Source of the DNA: 66-474 sp035688305
GTDB taxonomy: Bacteria > Pseudomonadota > Gammaproteobacteria > Xanthomonadales > Rhodanobacteraceae
Assembly (NCBI GenBank): GCA_035688305.1
Contig: DASSNC010000082.1
Location: forward strand, 1 to 30,281
Length of the DNA stretch: 30,281 bases
Direction: 5' to 3'
Shown: piece by piece, positions 13,856-21,939 of the stretch
Layout: each line of letters starts with the position of its first letter
How positions within the stretch are numbered: position 1 is the first letter of the stretch
Notes under the pieces: generated by a model
Told to the model about the DNA's origin: nothing
What the model saw: only the letters and a program-made list of their open reading frames with translations
Databases searched by the model: none
Made by a program: the position numbers and the translations under genes

Positions 13856-15229
13856 ATGAAAACGTGGCGTTCCGGCGTGTGGGGATTGCTCGCGTTGCTG
13901 GCAACGGCGATGGCGATGGCGGCCGCCCCGGTTGCGCCGAAAGCGCAATCGATGGTGGTGGTGTTGCGGGTCGATGGCCCCATCAGCCCCGCCAGCGCGG
14001 ATTACGTGGTGCGCGGCATTGCCGAAGCCGGCCAGCGGCACGCGTCTGCCATCGTGCTGGAACTCGACACGCCGGGCGGGCTGTCCGACTCGATGCGCGA
14101 CATCAACAAGGCGATCCTGGCATCCAAGGTGCCGGTGATCGGATATGTCGCGCCATCAGGCGCCCGTGCAGCCAGCGCGGGCGCTTACATCATGTATGCC
14201 ACCCACATCGCGGCGATGGCGCCGGCGACCAACATCGGCGCGGCGACGCCGGTGTCGATCGGCGGCGGCACCCTGCCGCTTCCAACGCCAGCCTCGACCA
14301 GTGGCAAGCCCGCGCCTGCGCAAGCAGAAAGCACGGAGCTGCGCAAGGTCACCAACGACTCGGTGGCCTACATCCGGTCGTTGGCCGAACGGCGCGGCCG
14401 CAACGCCGACTGGGCGGAAAAGGCGGTGCGCGAAGCGGTCAGCGTGTCCGCGCAGGAGGCGTTGAAGCTGCATGTTGTGGACCTGATCGCGCCGAACGTG
14501 CCGCAATTGCTCGTCGATGTCGATGGCCGCAGTGTCCAGACCGCAGCGGGCACCGTTGTCCTGCATACGCGCGGCGCCGAAATGCAAACGATTGCACCCG
14601 GTTGGCGCAGCCAATTCCTCGGCGTGATCGCCAATCCATCGGTCGCCTACATCCTGTTGCTGCTTGGCCTGGGCGGGCTGGTGATGGAAGGCATGCACCC
14701 GGGCGGCATATTGCCCGGCGTGGTCGGAGCGATCTGCCTGCTGCTGGCGTTGTACGCGTTCCAGATGCTGCCGGTGAACTTTGCCGGACTCGCACTGATC
14801 GTGCTCGGCGTGATCCTGATCGTTTCCGAAGCTTTCGTGCCTGCCTACGGTACGCTGGGGATCGGTGGCGTGATTTCATTCGTGGTCGGTTCGGTGATCT
14901 TCATGGACACAGGTGTTCCGGGTTTCGGTATCGCGTTGCCGGTGGTGGTCGGTCTCGCCATCGCGGCGACGGGCATCCTTGCCGGCATCGTGTGGATGGC
15001 GATGCGTTCGCACAAGCAGCCCGTGGTCAGCGGGCGCGAGGAAATGATTGGTGCCATCGGCGAGGTTGTCGCCGATTTCGAAGGCCTCGGTTCGGTGCAT
15101 GTCCACGGCGAGCGCTGGCAGGCTCGATCCGGTGTGCCGTTGAGCCGAGGTCAGGCTGTTGCCGTCACGGGCATGCATGGACTCATCCTGGATGTGAAAC
15201 CCGTGGCTCCCAAGGAGTTGTCGTCATGA
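13856..15229 (+). CDS. NfeD family membrane serine protease (ClpP-class N-domain)
   Basis: A 457-residue protein of the long NfeD (1b) type. A signal peptide (about 1-24) is followed by a ClpP/SppA-like protease domain (about 30-225) with DTPGG at 71-75, the nucleophile Ser107 in AASAGAYI and the likely general base Lys164 in ELRKVTND, which would make a Ser-Lys dyad like that of the archaeal homologue PH1510. Four to five membrane helices follow (about 262-382) and a C-terminal soluble OB-fold NfeD domain (about 393-450). The enzyme family cleaves the C-terminus of stomatin/slipin. The next gene encodes a slipin and overlaps by ATGA, the classic pairing. The start at 13856 is the only ATG that exposes the signal peptide; its Shine-Dalgarno sequence is weak. 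Confidence 0.95.
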   Translation: MKTWRSGVWGLLALLATAMAMAAAPVAPKAQSMVVVLRVDGPISPASADYVVRGIAEAGQRHASAIVLELDTPGGLSDSMRDINKAILASKVPVIGYVAPSGARAASAGAYIMYATHIAAMAPATNIGAATPVSIGGGTLPLPTPASTSGKPAPAQAESTELRKVTNDSVAYIRSLAERRGRNADWAEKAVREAVSVSAQEALKLHVVDLIAPNVPQLLVDVDGRSVQTAAGTVVLHTRGAEMQTIAPGWRSQFLGVIANPSVAYILLLLGLGGLVMEGMHPGGILPGVVGAICLLLALYAFQMLPVNFAGLALIVLGVILIVSEAFVPAYGTLGIGGVISFVVGSVIFMDTGVPGFGIALPVVVGLAIAATGILAGIVWMAMRSHKQPVVSGREEMIGAIGEVVADFEGLGSVHVHGERWQARSGVPLSRGQAVAVTGMHGLILDVKPVAPKELSS

Positions 15230-16008
15230 ATGCTTATCCCGTCTTTGCCGTCATCATTGTCATCGTGCTGTTCATCGTGCTGTCCTCGATCAAGATCCTG
15301 CGGGAATACGATCGCGGCGTGGTGTTCCTGTTCGGGCGGTTCCAGTCGGTCAAGGGCCCGGGCATCATCATCCTGATTCCGGTCATGCAGCAGATGGTGC
15401 GGATCGACCTGCGCACGATCGTGATGGACGTGCCGCCGCAGGACGTGATCTCGCGCGACAACGTGCCGGTCAAGGTCAACGCGGTGATCCTGTTCCGGGT
15501 GGTGGATCCGGAGAAGGCGGTGATCCAGGTGGAGGACGCGCGTGAAGCCACCAGCCAGCTCGCGCAGACCACGTTGCGTTCCGTGCTCGGCCAGCACGAG
15601 CTGGACGAGATGCTGGCCGAACGCGACAAGCTCAACCATGCCATCCAGGTCATCCTCGACCAGCACACCGACGCGTGGGGCATCAAGGTGTCCACCGTCG
15701 AAATCAAGCAGGTCGACCTCGATGAAAGCATGATCCGGGCGATTGCGCGCCAGGCCGAGGCCGAGCGCCAGCGCCGCGCCAAGATCATCAACGCCGAGGG
15801 CGAACAGCAGGCGTCGCAGAAGCTGATGGAAGCCGCGCAGACCCTGATGGAACAGCCGCAATCGATCCAGTTGCGCTATCTGCAGACACTGGTGGAAGTC
15901 GCCGGTGACCGCACCACCACCATCGTGTTCCCGCTGCCGATGGATCTGCTGGAACCGTTGCTCGGCAAGTTGAAGAAATCTGCCGGGGACGCGCCTCCCA
16001 CCGCGTGA
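15226..16008 (+). CDS. Slipin (SPFH/band 7 membrane protein)
   Basis: A 260-residue stomatin-like protein. One N-terminal membrane segment (about 5-22, FAVIIVIVLFIVLSS) precedes the SPFH domain (about 24-185: EYDRGVVFLFGRF, KGPGIIILIPVMQQMVRIDLR, VKVNAVILFRVVDPEKAV) and a long charged helix (AIARQAEAERQRRAKIINAEGEQQAS) that forms oligomers. It organises membrane microdomains and is the substrate or partner of NfeD proteases. The ATG overlaps the nfeD stop (ATGA) and has AAGGAG upstream, so it is translationally coupled. The frame extends upstream as an artefact inside nfeD. Confidence 0.95.
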   Translation: MNAYPVFAVIIVIVLFIVLSSIKILREYDRGVVFLFGRFQSVKGPGIIILIPVMQQMVRIDLRTIVMDVPPQDVISRDNVPVKVNAVILFRVVDPEKAVIQVEDAREATSQLAQTTLRSVLGQHELDEMLAERDKLNHAIQVILDQHTDAWGIKVSTVEIKQVDLDESMIRAIARQAEAERQRRAKIINAEGEQQASQKLMEAAQTLMEQPQSIQLRYLQTLVEVAGDRTTTIVFPLPMDLLEPLLGKLKKSAGDAPPTA

Positions 16009-16027
16009 CAACGGGTCCGCGCGCCGC

Positions 16028-17056
16028 ATGAGGATGCTGATGGGCTGGGTGGGCATTGCGGCGCTTGCGATCGCCGTGACCTTGGCGATCGCCTGGTTCG
16101 CGAGTCCGTGGCCGCGGGTGGCGCTGATCCGCTATTTCCTGGATCGCGGTGGTGTTGCAACGGAACGCGCGTTGGCGCGCCACGTTCCACGCGGCGTTGC
16201 TGCCGTCAGCGACATTGCTTACCGCGAAGGCGGCCCTGCCGCACGCATGGACGTGTTCTTTCCGGAGCGCGTCGAACACACGGCAGAACGGCTGCCGACG
16301 ATCGTGTGGGTGCACGGCGGCGGCTGGATCGCGGGCCATCGCAGTGACGTCGCCAATTACGCGAAGATCCTCGCCGCGCACGGGTACACCACGGTCGCGG
16401 TTGACTACGCGCTGCCGCCGCAGGCGATCTATCCGACTGCGGTGGAAGAGGTCAACGCCGCGCTCGGTTATCTTGCAAACAATGCGGCGAGTCTGCACGT
16501 CGATCCCGATCGCTTCGTGCTGGCCGGTGATTCGGCGGGTGCGCAGATCGCCGCGCAGGTCGCGGTGATCGTGACCAACCCGGATTACGCGCGTGCCATC
16601 GGTATCGAGCCGTCGATCCATGCCCCGCAACTTGTGGCGACTGTACTTGCCTGCGGCATCTACGACATGCCACGCGCCGGCGGGGGTGGGCTGCACGCGA
16701 AGTTTTTCTCCGCCGCGTTCTGGGCCTACAGTGGGCGCCGCGATTTCAGGAATGATCCGCGCCTGCGCCTGATGTCGGTGGCGGGGCACCTGACGCCAGC
16801 GTTCCCGCCGACCTTTCTCACCGCCGGAAATGGCGATTCGCTGGCCGGTCAATCGACGGAGATGGCGCGGCGCCTCGCATCACTGGGCGTGCCGGTGGAC
16901 GCGTTGTTGTATGCGCCGGATCACCAGCCGCGTCTGCCGCACGAGTACCAGTTCAATCTCGACTCGGCCGCCGGCCGCGATGCGCTGCAACGCATCGTGG
17001 CGTTTCTGCACGCGCACACACGCGCTGACACCACGTTTACACCCGCGCCGATTTGA
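16028..17056 (+). CDS. Alpha/beta hydrolase (HSL/esterase-like), membrane-anchored or exported
   Basis: A 342-residue carboxylesterase-like protein. Residues 7-25 are hydrophobic, an anchor or uncleaved signal. The oxyanion motif HGGGW (96-100), nucleophile elbow GDSAG with Ser169, Asp270 (GNGDSL) and His305 (PHEYQF) form a complete catalytic triad of the hormone-sensitive-lipase/BD-FAE type. Substrate is unknown. The gene begins 19 bp after the slipin stop and is probably cotranscribed, possibly acting in membrane-lipid or envelope maintenance. The start is uncertain between ATG 16028 and ATG 16034. Its last 20 bases overlap the 3' end of the convergent sensor-domain gene. Confidence 0.92.
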   Translation: MRMLMGWVGIAALAIAVTLAIAWFASPWPRVALIRYFLDRGGVATERALARHVPRGVAAVSDIAYREGGPAARMDVFFPERVEHTAERLPTIVWVHGGGWIAGHRSDVANYAKILAAHGYTTVAVDYALPPQAIYPTAVEEVNAALGYLANNAASLHVDPDRFVLAGDSAGAQIAAQVAVIVTNPDYARAIGIEPSIHAPQLVATVLACGIYDMPRAGGGGLHAKFFSAAFWAYSGRRDFRNDPRLRLMSVAGHLTPAFPPTFLTAGNGDSLAGQSTEMARRLASLGVPVDALLYAPDHQPRLPHEYQFNLDSAAGRDALQRIVAFLHAHTRADTTFTPAPI

Positions 17057-17960
17057 CCAGCAGGTGCTTGGCCAGCGCGCCGTGCATCCGGCCGATCGCG
17101 CGCACCAGGTGCAAGGTCAGGAACAGCAGGATGAACCCGACGACGAACGTGGTGATGACGTCGCCCCAACCCGGCACGTGTGGCCCGAAGCCCCAGTCAA
17201 TGGTGACCTGTCGATTCACGAAGTCGCTGCCCCAGCCGAAGAAGTTGAATGCCATCGCCAGCGGAGTGAGCAACAACACCAGCGAGATGGAGGTCAACGC
17301 CGCCGCGATCGTGAAGTAGGCGATGCCGAGCGGCAGCATCAGGGTCATGTACAGCAACGTGAACCAGGTGCGCGCATCGGACAGCATCGCGCCGATGCGT
17401 TTCAGCCATGAGCGATCCCGTTCCATGTAGGGCGGCCGCCGCGGCATGCGCACGCCCAGCATGCCCTCGACGATGCGGCTCTCCACCAGCGACAAACCGC
17501 GCACCGAGGCCATGAACAGCAGGAAGAACGGGATGCCGACCAGCGTGAAGGCGAAGCCCAGCGACATCGACATGCCGGCGACGGCCCAGGTGAAGTAGAA
17601 GATGCCGGTGGTGAGCGACAACAGCATGTAGAACAGCGCGCCATACGTGTGCGGGTCGGCGACGACGCCGAAGAAGCGCCCGGCCAACGAGCGGCGCGGG
17701 CGTGGCGGCGGCGTGCGTAGTGCGCGCGCAACGGTCTTCTCGGTGGTGCGGTAGATGTCCGCGACTTCGTCCGGCGCGCCGTAGCTGGTCGCGATCTTTT
17801 CCAGCAGCTCGGCCTCGCTCATGCCGGGATTGGCGGCGAGTTCCGAACGCAGGTGTTCCTCGGCGTCGTACAACGCGTCCTGGATCATCGCGGGGTCGGC
17901 GCCCGCGAGCGCGGCGCGCAGTTGCGAGAGGTATTCCTTGATGGTCTTCGGCGTGTTCAC
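17037..17960 (-). CDS. Sensor-domain membrane protein with N-terminal HAAS-like domain
   Basis: A 307-residue protein. The N-terminal 70 residues (TIKEYLSQLRAALAGADP, DALYDAEEHLRSEL, IATSYGAPDEVADIYR) are a HAAS/DUF1700-type helical signalling domain typical of partners of PadR regulators. A Pro/Arg-rich linker (83-91) leads to a 'sensor' membrane domain with four to six helices (about 103-125, 128-155, 198-220, 222-240, 268-287). I use the GTG at 17960 (VNTPKTIKEYLS) because AAGGA lies nine bases upstream and because the longer ATG start would overlap the padR gene by more than 50 bp. It follows padR by 5 bp. The likely role is membrane sensing coupled to PadR control; the ligand is unknown. 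Confidence 0.88.
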   Translation of the reverse strand: MNTPKTIKEYLSQLRAALAGADPAMIQDALYDAEEHLRSELAANPGMSEAELLEKIATSYGAPDEVADIYRTTEKTVARALRTPPPRPRRSLAGRFFGVVADPHTYGALFYMLLSLTTGIFYFTWAVAGMSMSLGFAFTLVGIPFFLLFMASVRGLSLVESRIVEGMLGVRMPRRPPYMERDRSWLKRIGAMLSDARTWFTLLYMTLMLPLGIAYFTIAAALTSISLVLLLTPLAMAFNFFGWGSDFVNRQVTIDWGFGPHVPGWGDVITTFVVGFILLFLTLHLVRAIGRMHGALAKHLLVKSARV

Positions 17961-17965
17961 GGTGA

Positions 17966-18322
17966 TCAGTCCTTCAAGATCGAATCGACGAAATGGCGGG
18001 TGGATTTCCATGCGGCCGTCCATTCCCGCAGCACTTTCCGCCCGAGTGGGGTAATCCGGTAATAGCGGCGTGGCGGACCCGACTCGGAGGGTTCGACAAA
18101 CGTGTCCAGCAATTCCGCGGCGCTCAGGCTCCGCAGTACCGGGTACAGCGCACTCTGCTTGCCGACCAGTACGCCGCCGGCGTCGCGCTCCAGCAACTTG
18201 GCGATCTGGTAGCCGTACAAGGGTTCGCCTGCGGACTCGAGTACCGCCAGCAACACCAGCGATACCGTGCCCGAGGCCAATTCCTTTTCGAACTTCTTCA
18301 GGTGGATGTCGGCTTCGGACAT
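17966..18322 (-). CDS. PadR-family transcriptional regulator
   Basis: A 118-residue regulator. The winged helix-turn-helix (about 15-100) has the family pattern SGTVSLVLLAVLE, EPLYGYQIAKLLE, GVLVGKQSALYPVLRSLSAAEL and the wing RRYYRITPLGRKVL. It lacks the long C-terminal domain of phenolic-acid PadR proteins and belongs to the short group that usually sits directly before HAAS/sensor-domain membrane genes, as here. The Shine-Dalgarno sequence is weak. A 10-bp palindrome CACTATAGTG (18357-18366) overlaps its likely -10 box and may be its own operator. Confidence 0.93.
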   Translation of the reverse strand: MSEADIHLKKFEKELASGTVSLVLLAVLESAGEPLYGYQIAKLLERDAGGVLVGKQSALYPVLRSLSAAELLDTFVEPSESGPPRRYYRITPLGRKVLREWTAAWKSTRHFVDSILKD

Positions 18323-18356
18323 GGCGTGCAGCGTGGCGTGCTCATATACACGACTG

Positions 18357-18366
18357 CACTATAGTG
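18357..18366. promoter_or_regulatory. Palindrome over the presumed padR promoter
   Basis: CACTATAGTG is a perfect 10-bp palindrome, extending imperfectly to TGCACTATAGTGGA. On the minus strand it contains TATAGT (18363-18358), a good -10 box for padR, about 36 bases from its start codon. PadR proteins normally repress themselves by binding dyads here, so this is a candidate operator. No clear -35 was found. Confidence 0.4.
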
Positions 18367-18440
18367 GAGTTGATAATAGCAAGCCCGTGCCGGAAGTCAT
18401 TGCGGCGTTCAGCCGGGCAACGACGTCTTCCGAAAGGCAA

Positions 18441-18480
18441 AAGCAAACCGGCCGGACGCATGCATCGCCCGGCCGGTTTG
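18441..18480 (-). terminator. Rho-independent terminator of the tonB-like gene
   Basis: A perfect 12-bp stem CAAACCGGCCGG / CCGGCCGGTTTG (18444-18455 and 18469-18480) with a 13-base loop begins 14 bp after the stop codon of the tonB-like gene. On the minus strand it is followed by GCTTTTGCC, a short T-run. Confidence 0.8.
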
Positions 18481-18494
18481 ATTGCCGCTGCGTG

Positions 18495-19145
18495 TCAGAG
18501 ACTGTTCAAGTCGAACTTCACGGGCACGAGTACCCATGCCTCGACGGCGTGGCCATTGTGTACCGCCGGGTGGAAACGCCACGACGCGAGCACATGCGTG
18601 CGCGCGGCGCTGTCGAGGTCGCGCGAGCCGCTGCTGCGCTGGATCTTCACGTCCACCGGTTTGCCGCTGGTGTCAACGAGCACCTTCAGCAGTACGGTGC
18701 CCTGGATGCCGCCCCGGATCGCGTTGACGGGATAGGGTGGTGGCGTGGCGGTCGCGTAGGCGATCGTGGCGTCGGCGTCGGCAGCATGCGTAGGCGCGCT
18801 CGGCCCGATGGTGGTTTCCAGCTGAACTGCTTGCACCGGCGTGAGCGTGGTCTGCACCGGCGGCACGATGGTCAACGGATGGGTGACGACCACCGCGACC
18901 GGCGGCACCACCTGCGGCACGACGCGCACGTGCGGCATCGGCGGCGGTGGCGGTGCGGGCCTGGGTGGCTTGATCAGCGTCGCGATGACCGCTTGCGGCG
19001 CTGGCGCGTGGATCGTGAAGGGCGTGCTCGGGCGCAGGGCAATCAACAGCAGCGCCAGATTCAGGCTGAGCGCGAGCGCCATGGCGACGGAACGACTGGC
19101 GTGCGGTGCGAGTTCACAACGACGATCGACGGCCAACGACATCAT
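18495..19145 (-). CDS. TonB-family energy-transducer protein
   Basis: A 216-residue protein with TonB layout: a short cytoplasmic N-terminus, one membrane helix (19-37), a proline-rich periplasmic spacer (about 59-98, including a five-proline run) and a C-terminal TonB domain (about 136-212: PPPYPVNAIRGGIQGTVLLK, VDVKIQRSSGSRDLDSAA, WRFHPA). The YP and GxV..v motifs that contact outer-membrane receptors are intact. ATG codons at 19145 and 19142 are both possible, with AAGGAGG just upstream. No exbB/exbD or receptor gene is near, so it is an orphan TonB, as is common in Xanthomonadales, which carry many. It may equally be a TonB-like protein acting in another envelope process. Confidence 0.92.
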   Translation of the reverse strand: MMSLAVDRRCELAPHASRSVAMALALSLNLALLLIALRPSTPFTIHAPAPQAVIATLIKPPRPAPPPPPMPHVRVVPQVVPPVAVVVTHPLTIVPPVQTTLTPVQAVQLETTIGPSAPTHAADADATIAYATATPPPYPVNAIRGGIQGTVLLKVLVDTSGKPVDVKIQRSSGSRDLDSAARTHVLASWRFHPAVHNGHAVEAWVLVPVKFDLNSL

Positions 19146-19248
19146 GAGCCACCTCCTTGCAGTGAGGGACGTGGCCGAGGCGTCGGGGGACGGCGCCCCG
19201 GTCGGTTTTCAAGCTACGCTTTTGGCGCGGGGCAAACAAGTGCCGGCG

Positions 19249-19836
19249 TCAGGAGCCGATGTCGGCCGGCGGCTCGCATTGCGCTACGGAATAATCGAGA
19301 TGGCCGTCCACGACACGCGCCGCCGATGTGTACGGGTGTTCGCGCGGCGCGCCCGGACCCATGATGTGCAGCACGCGGGTGCCATGCAGCTTGAACAGAT
19401 CGGATATCAGGCTGCGGTGGCAGCGCCACCACACCGCCTCGGCGCACATGATCACGCTGCGTTTGCGACGGGCGAGTACCTTCAACCGCTCGATGCCGGC
19501 GCGGAACGCATCGGTTTGCATGTAGTCCGCATAGCCGCGGAACGCCGGATGCCGCCACGCGGTGTTGGGCGAGTCCGGTTGTACCTTGCGGCGGCCGCCG
19601 AGTTCGGCAAACGGTTCGTAATCGATGCCAGCCTCGCCCAGCGCGTGGCGCAGTGGTTCCACGTTGAAGTGCGGATACTTGCGCGAGCCGGGAAAGTGCC
19701 GCACGTCGGCCAGCGCTTCGATGCGGTTTGACTGCAGCAGCGCCATGAACTCCTCAAGGCTGCGGGTGGAGTGGCCGATGGTCCACAGCGTTTCGGGCCA
19801 TGCGCTCGTGCTGGTTGTGGGAACGTTGGCAGCCAT
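19249..19836 (-). CDS. DUF488 family protein
   Basis: A 195-residue cytoplasmic protein of the DUF488 family, whose biochemical role is not established. Family motifs are present: WTIGHSTRSLEEF at 18-30, DVRHFPGSRKYPHFN near 44-58, and the cysteine motif CAEAVWWRCHR (C131, C139). The length matches the family. The start at 19836 (MAANVPTTSTSAWPETL) is chosen because the conserved domain begins soon after it; the frame upstream is not conserved in character. It is divergent from yggS across about 90 bp. No linked partner gene is evident. Confidence 0.9.
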   Translation of the reverse strand: MAANVPTTSTSAWPETLWTIGHSTRSLEEFMALLQSNRIEALADVRHFPGSRKYPHFNVEPLRHALGEAGIDYEPFAELGGRRKVQPDSPNTAWRHPAFRGYADYMQTDAFRAGIERLKVLARRKRSVIMCAEAVWWRCHRSLISDLFKLHGTRVLHIMGPGAPREHPYTSAARVVDGHLDYSVAQCEPPADIGS

Positions 19837-19929
19837 GCATCCAGCATACGCGCGCGGCAGGCGCGTGACTTGCGCCATGCCCAAACGGTGCGAACCCGGT
19901 CGCGGGCTGCGCACGCCTACAATGGCGGC

Positions 19930-20697
19930 ATGACTGCATACACCACCGCCAACACGGTTGAAGAATTTCGCCTGCATCTGGCTGACGTGCATGCGCGCAT
20001 CGCGGCTGCGTGCAAGCGGGCCGGGCGCGATCCGGCGACGGTGCGGCTGCTGCCGGTCAGCAAGACCGTGCCGGAAGCACGCGTCCGCAATGCTTGCGTT
20101 GCAGGCTGCCACATGCTGGGCGAAAACAAGGTTCAGGAAGCACACCGCAAGTGGCAGGCGATGTCCGATTTGCCCGACCTGCGGTGGGCGATCATCGGCC
20201 ACCTGCAGACCAACAAGGCGAAACTGGTCGCGGAGTTTGCCTCCGAATTCCAGGCGCTCGACAGCCTGCGCGTCGCGGCGGCGCTCGACACACACCTGCA
20301 AGCGTTGGGCCGCTCACTGGACGTGCTGGTGCAGGTCAATACCTCGGATGAAACGAGCAAGTTCGGCCTGCCGCCGGATGACGTGCCGGCGTTCGTGCAG
20401 CAACTGCCTGCATTCAAGTCGCTGCGCGTACGCGGCCTGATGACCCTTGCGCTGTTTTCCGACGACGCCGACAAGGTGCGCCCGTGCTTCGTGCGCCTGC
20501 GCAACCTGCGCGAACGCCTGCGCCAGGATGCCCCGGATGGCATCGCGATGGACGAACTGTCGATGGGCATGTCCGGCGATTTCGAGTGGGCGATCGAAGA
20601 GGGCGCGACCATCGTGCGCGTCGGCCAGGCGATCTTCGGCGCGCGCGTGGTACCCGACAGCGCGTACTGGCCGGATGCCACGCTGCGCAGAAATTGA
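19930..20697 (+). CDS. yggS: YggS/PLPBP family pyridoxal-phosphate homeostasis protein
   Basis: A 255-residue PLP-binding protein of the YggS (PROSC) family, which buffers PLP and influences amino-acid and keto-acid balance. It has the alanine-racemase-like barrel with the PLP lysine K45 in LLPVSKTVPEA, GENKVQEA, HLQTNKAK, the VNTSDETSKFGL segment and the phosphate-binding MGMSGDFEWAIEEGAT. The length is typical (about 230-260). The start ATG at 19930 lies only 6 bases after TACAAT (19918-19923), so the mRNA could be nearly leaderless; no Shine-Dalgarno sequence is seen. Its stop codon directly abuts the stop of the convergent traB-family gene. pilT or proC, frequent neighbours elsewhere, are absent. 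Confidence 0.95.
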   Translation: MTAYTTANTVEEFRLHLADVHARIAAACKRAGRDPATVRLLPVSKTVPEARVRNACVAGCHMLGENKVQEAHRKWQAMSDLPDLRWAIIGHLQTNKAKLVAEFASEFQALDSLRVAAALDTHLQALGRSLDVLVQVNTSDETSKFGLPPDDVPAFVQQLPAFKSLRVRGLMTLALFSDDADKVRPCFVRLRNLRERLRQDAPDGIAMDELSMGMSGDFEWAIEEGATIVRVGQAIFGARVVPDSAYWPDATLRRN

Positions 20698-21939
20698 TCA
20701 GAAGACGCGCGTGAAGATCCGGATGCCGGCGAGGTACTCACCGGCGATCGTGCCGAGACTGGTGAGCATGAACACCAGCAAGGTGCGGGCGACACGGTTG
20801 TGCCACCAGCCGGACACGTGCACGAGATCCTCTCGCAGCGATTGGAAATCACCGACGCGCGGCTTGCGCAACCAGGCTTCGACCATGCCGGCGAACACGC
20901 CCGATGACAGCCCCGGCGGGCGCAACGGTTTCAGTGGACCCACGATCGCGGCGGTGAGGACCGACAGTGGGTGTCCGCCGGCGATCGCGGCGCCGATGGC
21001 GCTGAGCGCCGCGGTGTAGATCACCCAGTCGCGCAGCGCGTGCCAGCCCAGCGTGGCGTTGCGGTAGAACAACCAGCCGATCATGCCGAAGATCGCGAGC
21101 ATCACGGCGACCGCGAAATACTTTGGCCACCGCGGTGCCGGCAGCTTCGCCGCCAGCGGCTCGATGATCGAGCGCGGTGCTTCCTGCTGTGCGCCAAGTT
21201 CGCGCTCGATCCCGGCAAGATGGCCGGCCCCGATCACCACCAGCACGCGTTTGGCGAGGGGGTGGTCCGCGCTTTCTTCGCGCAGGCGTGCGGCCATGAA
21301 GGTGTCGCGTTCGCCGATCAGCGCGTCGTACAGCGGCTTCGAATTGCGCGCGAATTCACCGAACGCGCCTTCGAGGATGTCGCCCTGCTTCAGCTTCTCG
21401 ATCTCGGCCTCGTCGATGTCTTCGTGCGAAAACACGCTGGCGACCAGACTGCCGAGGATGCCCAAGCGGTCGCGGAAGCGCACCCCGCGATAGGCATGAT
21501 TCAGCGTGATGCCGATTTCGCGATCGACCAGCCACAGCGGCAGGCCGCGTGCCTCCGCCGCCTGCATCGCCGCTTTCATTTCGGCACCCGGTTCGATGCC
21601 GTATTGCTCCGCGATGCGTTGCTGGAATGACGACAATGCCAGCGAGGCGAACACCATGCCGGCCTTGCCGGTGCGGATCACCTGGTACAAGTCCAGCTTC
21701 GCGAAGGCGTCCGGATCGCGCATGGTACGCGCACGTGATTCGCACAGCTCGATGGCGATGGTGTCGAATGGCTCGCGTTCGACCAGCGCATTGACCGCAT
21801 CGACGCTGGCGCGCGACACGTGTGCGGTTCCCAACAGCACGTATTCCACGCCGTCGCGGGTGACGCGCTTGATGGGTTGGTCTTGCAGGGGATCAGGCGT
21901 CGCCGTGCTGGCGGCCGCGGAATCGGATTCGGTATTCAA
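20698..21939 (-). CDS. TraB/PrgY family membrane protein
   Basis: A 413-residue protein of the TraB/PrgY/GumN superfamily, whose best-known member limits peptide pheromone activity in Enterococcus. The soluble N-terminal domain (about 25-250) has the metal-binding type motifs GTAHVS (37-42) and GAGH (237-240), with the conserved ELCESR (64-69) between them. The C-terminal 140 residues form membrane helices (about 274-292, 305-335, 383-402). The start is TTG at 21939, overlapping the aguB stop codon (TTGA); no ATG is available before the conserved GTAHVS. It is the last gene of the aguA-aguB-traB run. Its substrate in this organism is unknown, and a protease-like role is only inferred. Confidence 0.9.
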   Translation of the reverse strand: MNTESDSAAASTATPDPLQDQPIKRVTRDGVEYVLLGTAHVSRASVDAVNALVEREPFDTIAIELCESRARTMRDPDAFAKLDLYQVIRTGKAGMVFASLALSSFQQRIAEQYGIEPGAEMKAAMQAAEARGLPLWLVDREIGITLNHAYRGVRFRDRLGILGSLVASVFSHEDIDEAEIEKLKQGDILEGAFGEFARNSKPLYDALIGERDTFMAARLREESADHPLAKRVLVVIGAGHLAGIERELGAQQEAPRSIIEPLAAKLPAPRWPKYFAVAVMLAIFGMIGWLFYRNATLGWHALRDWVIYTAALSAIGAAIAGGHPLSVLTAAIVGPLKPLRPPGLSSGVFAGMVEAWLRKPRVGDFQSLREDLVHVSGWWHNRVARTLLVFMLTSLGTIAGEYLAGIRIFTRVF

